A stretch of DNA of 36,230 nt from Verrucomicrobiota bacterium (GTDB lineage Bacteria > Verrucomicrobiota > Lentisphaeria > JABSQK01 > JAJFLO01). Numbering within the stretch: the first letter of the stretch is position 1; the number at the start of each line of letters is the position of its first letter. Under the pieces are notes generated by a model. It made no database searches. It was given only the letters and a program-made list of their open reading frames with translations, and was not told the origin of the DNA. Shown here piece after piece: positions 35,781 to 36,230 of the stretch. The position numbers and the translations under genes were made by a program. Location of the stretch: contig JAJFLO010000462.1 of the NCBI GenBank assembly GCA_021772675.1, positions 1 through 36,230 of the forward strand, written 5' to 3'.

Positions 35781-36230
35781 TCCTTCTTCATGGGGATTAC
35801 AGGTTGAAACCAGAATTCAGGGTCAATATAAACAGCGTCATTCAGCCCCAGTGCATGGAGATATGCAGCTTGTTTTTTTCGAGGTCTTTTCAGAATCATT
35901 CTCGTTCCGTCACGCAAGATAAGAACAATTACCCCAAACATAGAGACTGACACCATAAAAGAAGTCGGTTTATCTGTTTTCCGATTCTCCCATCCCGGCA
36001 GTAGCTCTCCTGTATTGCTTGCATATGCACGTAAAGACCGCTCCATCAACCGCCATATCATAAGTGCAATTATCAGAACCATTCCCAGGGCATCAATCCT
36101 GTTTGGTTTTTTGAGAAAAGTATCATTGACAACAATAGGGTCTTTCAGAAAAGCAAACCCGCTTTCCACTCCATATTGTCCTTTGTATGTTCTTAGAAGT
36201 TCTTTTGAGTCAAGTGAATCTTTTCCTTGC
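35777..36230 (-). CDS. IS1634-type transposase, C-terminal part (runs off window)
   Basis: The open frame enters from the right edge and ends at the stop at 35777-35779. Near its start is KGQYGVESGFAFLKDP, with the Y-x6-E-x6-K spacing of the IS4/IS1634 catalytic E region, the usual Arg being Gln here. It is followed by an RIDALGMVLIIALMIWRL helix typical of IS1634 C-termini. At least the last 151 residues are present, and the first two catalytic Asp residues must lie outside the window. By eye its base use is less AT-rich than the neighbouring genes. A GTG at 36169 is not the true start because the frame continues past it. Confidence 0.8.
   Translation of the reverse strand, partial: QGKDSLDSKELLRTYKGQYGVESGFAFLKDPIVVNDTFLKKPNRIDALGMVLIIALMIWRLMERSLRAYASNTGELLPGWENRKTDKPTSFMVSVSMFGVIVLILRDGTRMILKRPRKKQAAYLHALGLNDAVYIDPEFWFQPVIPMKKE

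Overview
The window looks like part of a chromosome from an AT-rich, diderm (Gram-negative) bacterium, probably an uncultured lineage. The diderm call rests on a TpsB-type outer-membrane beta-barrel protein, several signal peptides, HflC/HflK-like membrane proteins and a Wzx/GT83 polysaccharide locus. No rRNA, tRNA or CRISPR array was seen. Taxonomy cannot be fixed from the sequence alone. Several genes appear to start with TTG or GTG.

Layout. (1) 0.4-3.6 kb: a FIST sensor-domain protein and a PAS-PAS-kinase-receiver hybrid histidine kinase, almost certainly one operon. (2) 4.4-11.3 kb: mixed single genes, namely a radical SAM enzyme, convergent gcvT, a CpdA-like metallophosphoesterase, an FHA-domain protein and a large exported GH42-like protein. 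(3) 11.8-17.4 kb: an orphan TpsB/POTRA transporter, a fold-type I PLP aminotransferase, two small unknown proteins (one like the C-terminal half of Pmp3) and a geranylgeranyl-reductase-family flavoprotein. (4) 17.6-23.7 kb: a minus-strand operon of three SPFH (HflK/HflC-like) proteins followed by a P1B-type metal ATPase, with no FtsH nearby. (5) 24.9-26.4 kb: an exported coiled-coil protein and a NusG/RfaH-like factor. (6) 26.6-35.1 kb: a surface-polysaccharide locus with a GT83/ArnT-like transferase, a GT2, a methyltransferase, a GT2-NodB deacetylase fusion, another GT2 and a Wzx-type flippase. (7) 35.2-36.2 kb: a truncated IS4-type transposase and the 3' part of an IS1634-type transposase that runs off the right edge.

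The most striking non-genic signal is a dense set of 91-202 bp near-palindromic elements in nearly every long intergenic gap. I count eleven copies in six groups. Most begin and end with TA, and some abut by sharing a TA, as expected for MITEs moved by an IS630/Tc1-mariner-type transposase. Copies of the same group are recognisable kilobases apart, one pair is in opposite orientation, and one copy has lost its central hairpin. No matching transposase is in the window.

How the genes may work together: the polysaccharide genes form a coherent synthesis-modification-export set, and the divergent NusG/RfaH-like gene is a candidate regulator of it. The SPFH-ATPase operon looks like a membrane-microdomain or quality-control complex coupled to metal export. 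FIST plus kinase is a plausible small-ligand sensing pair.
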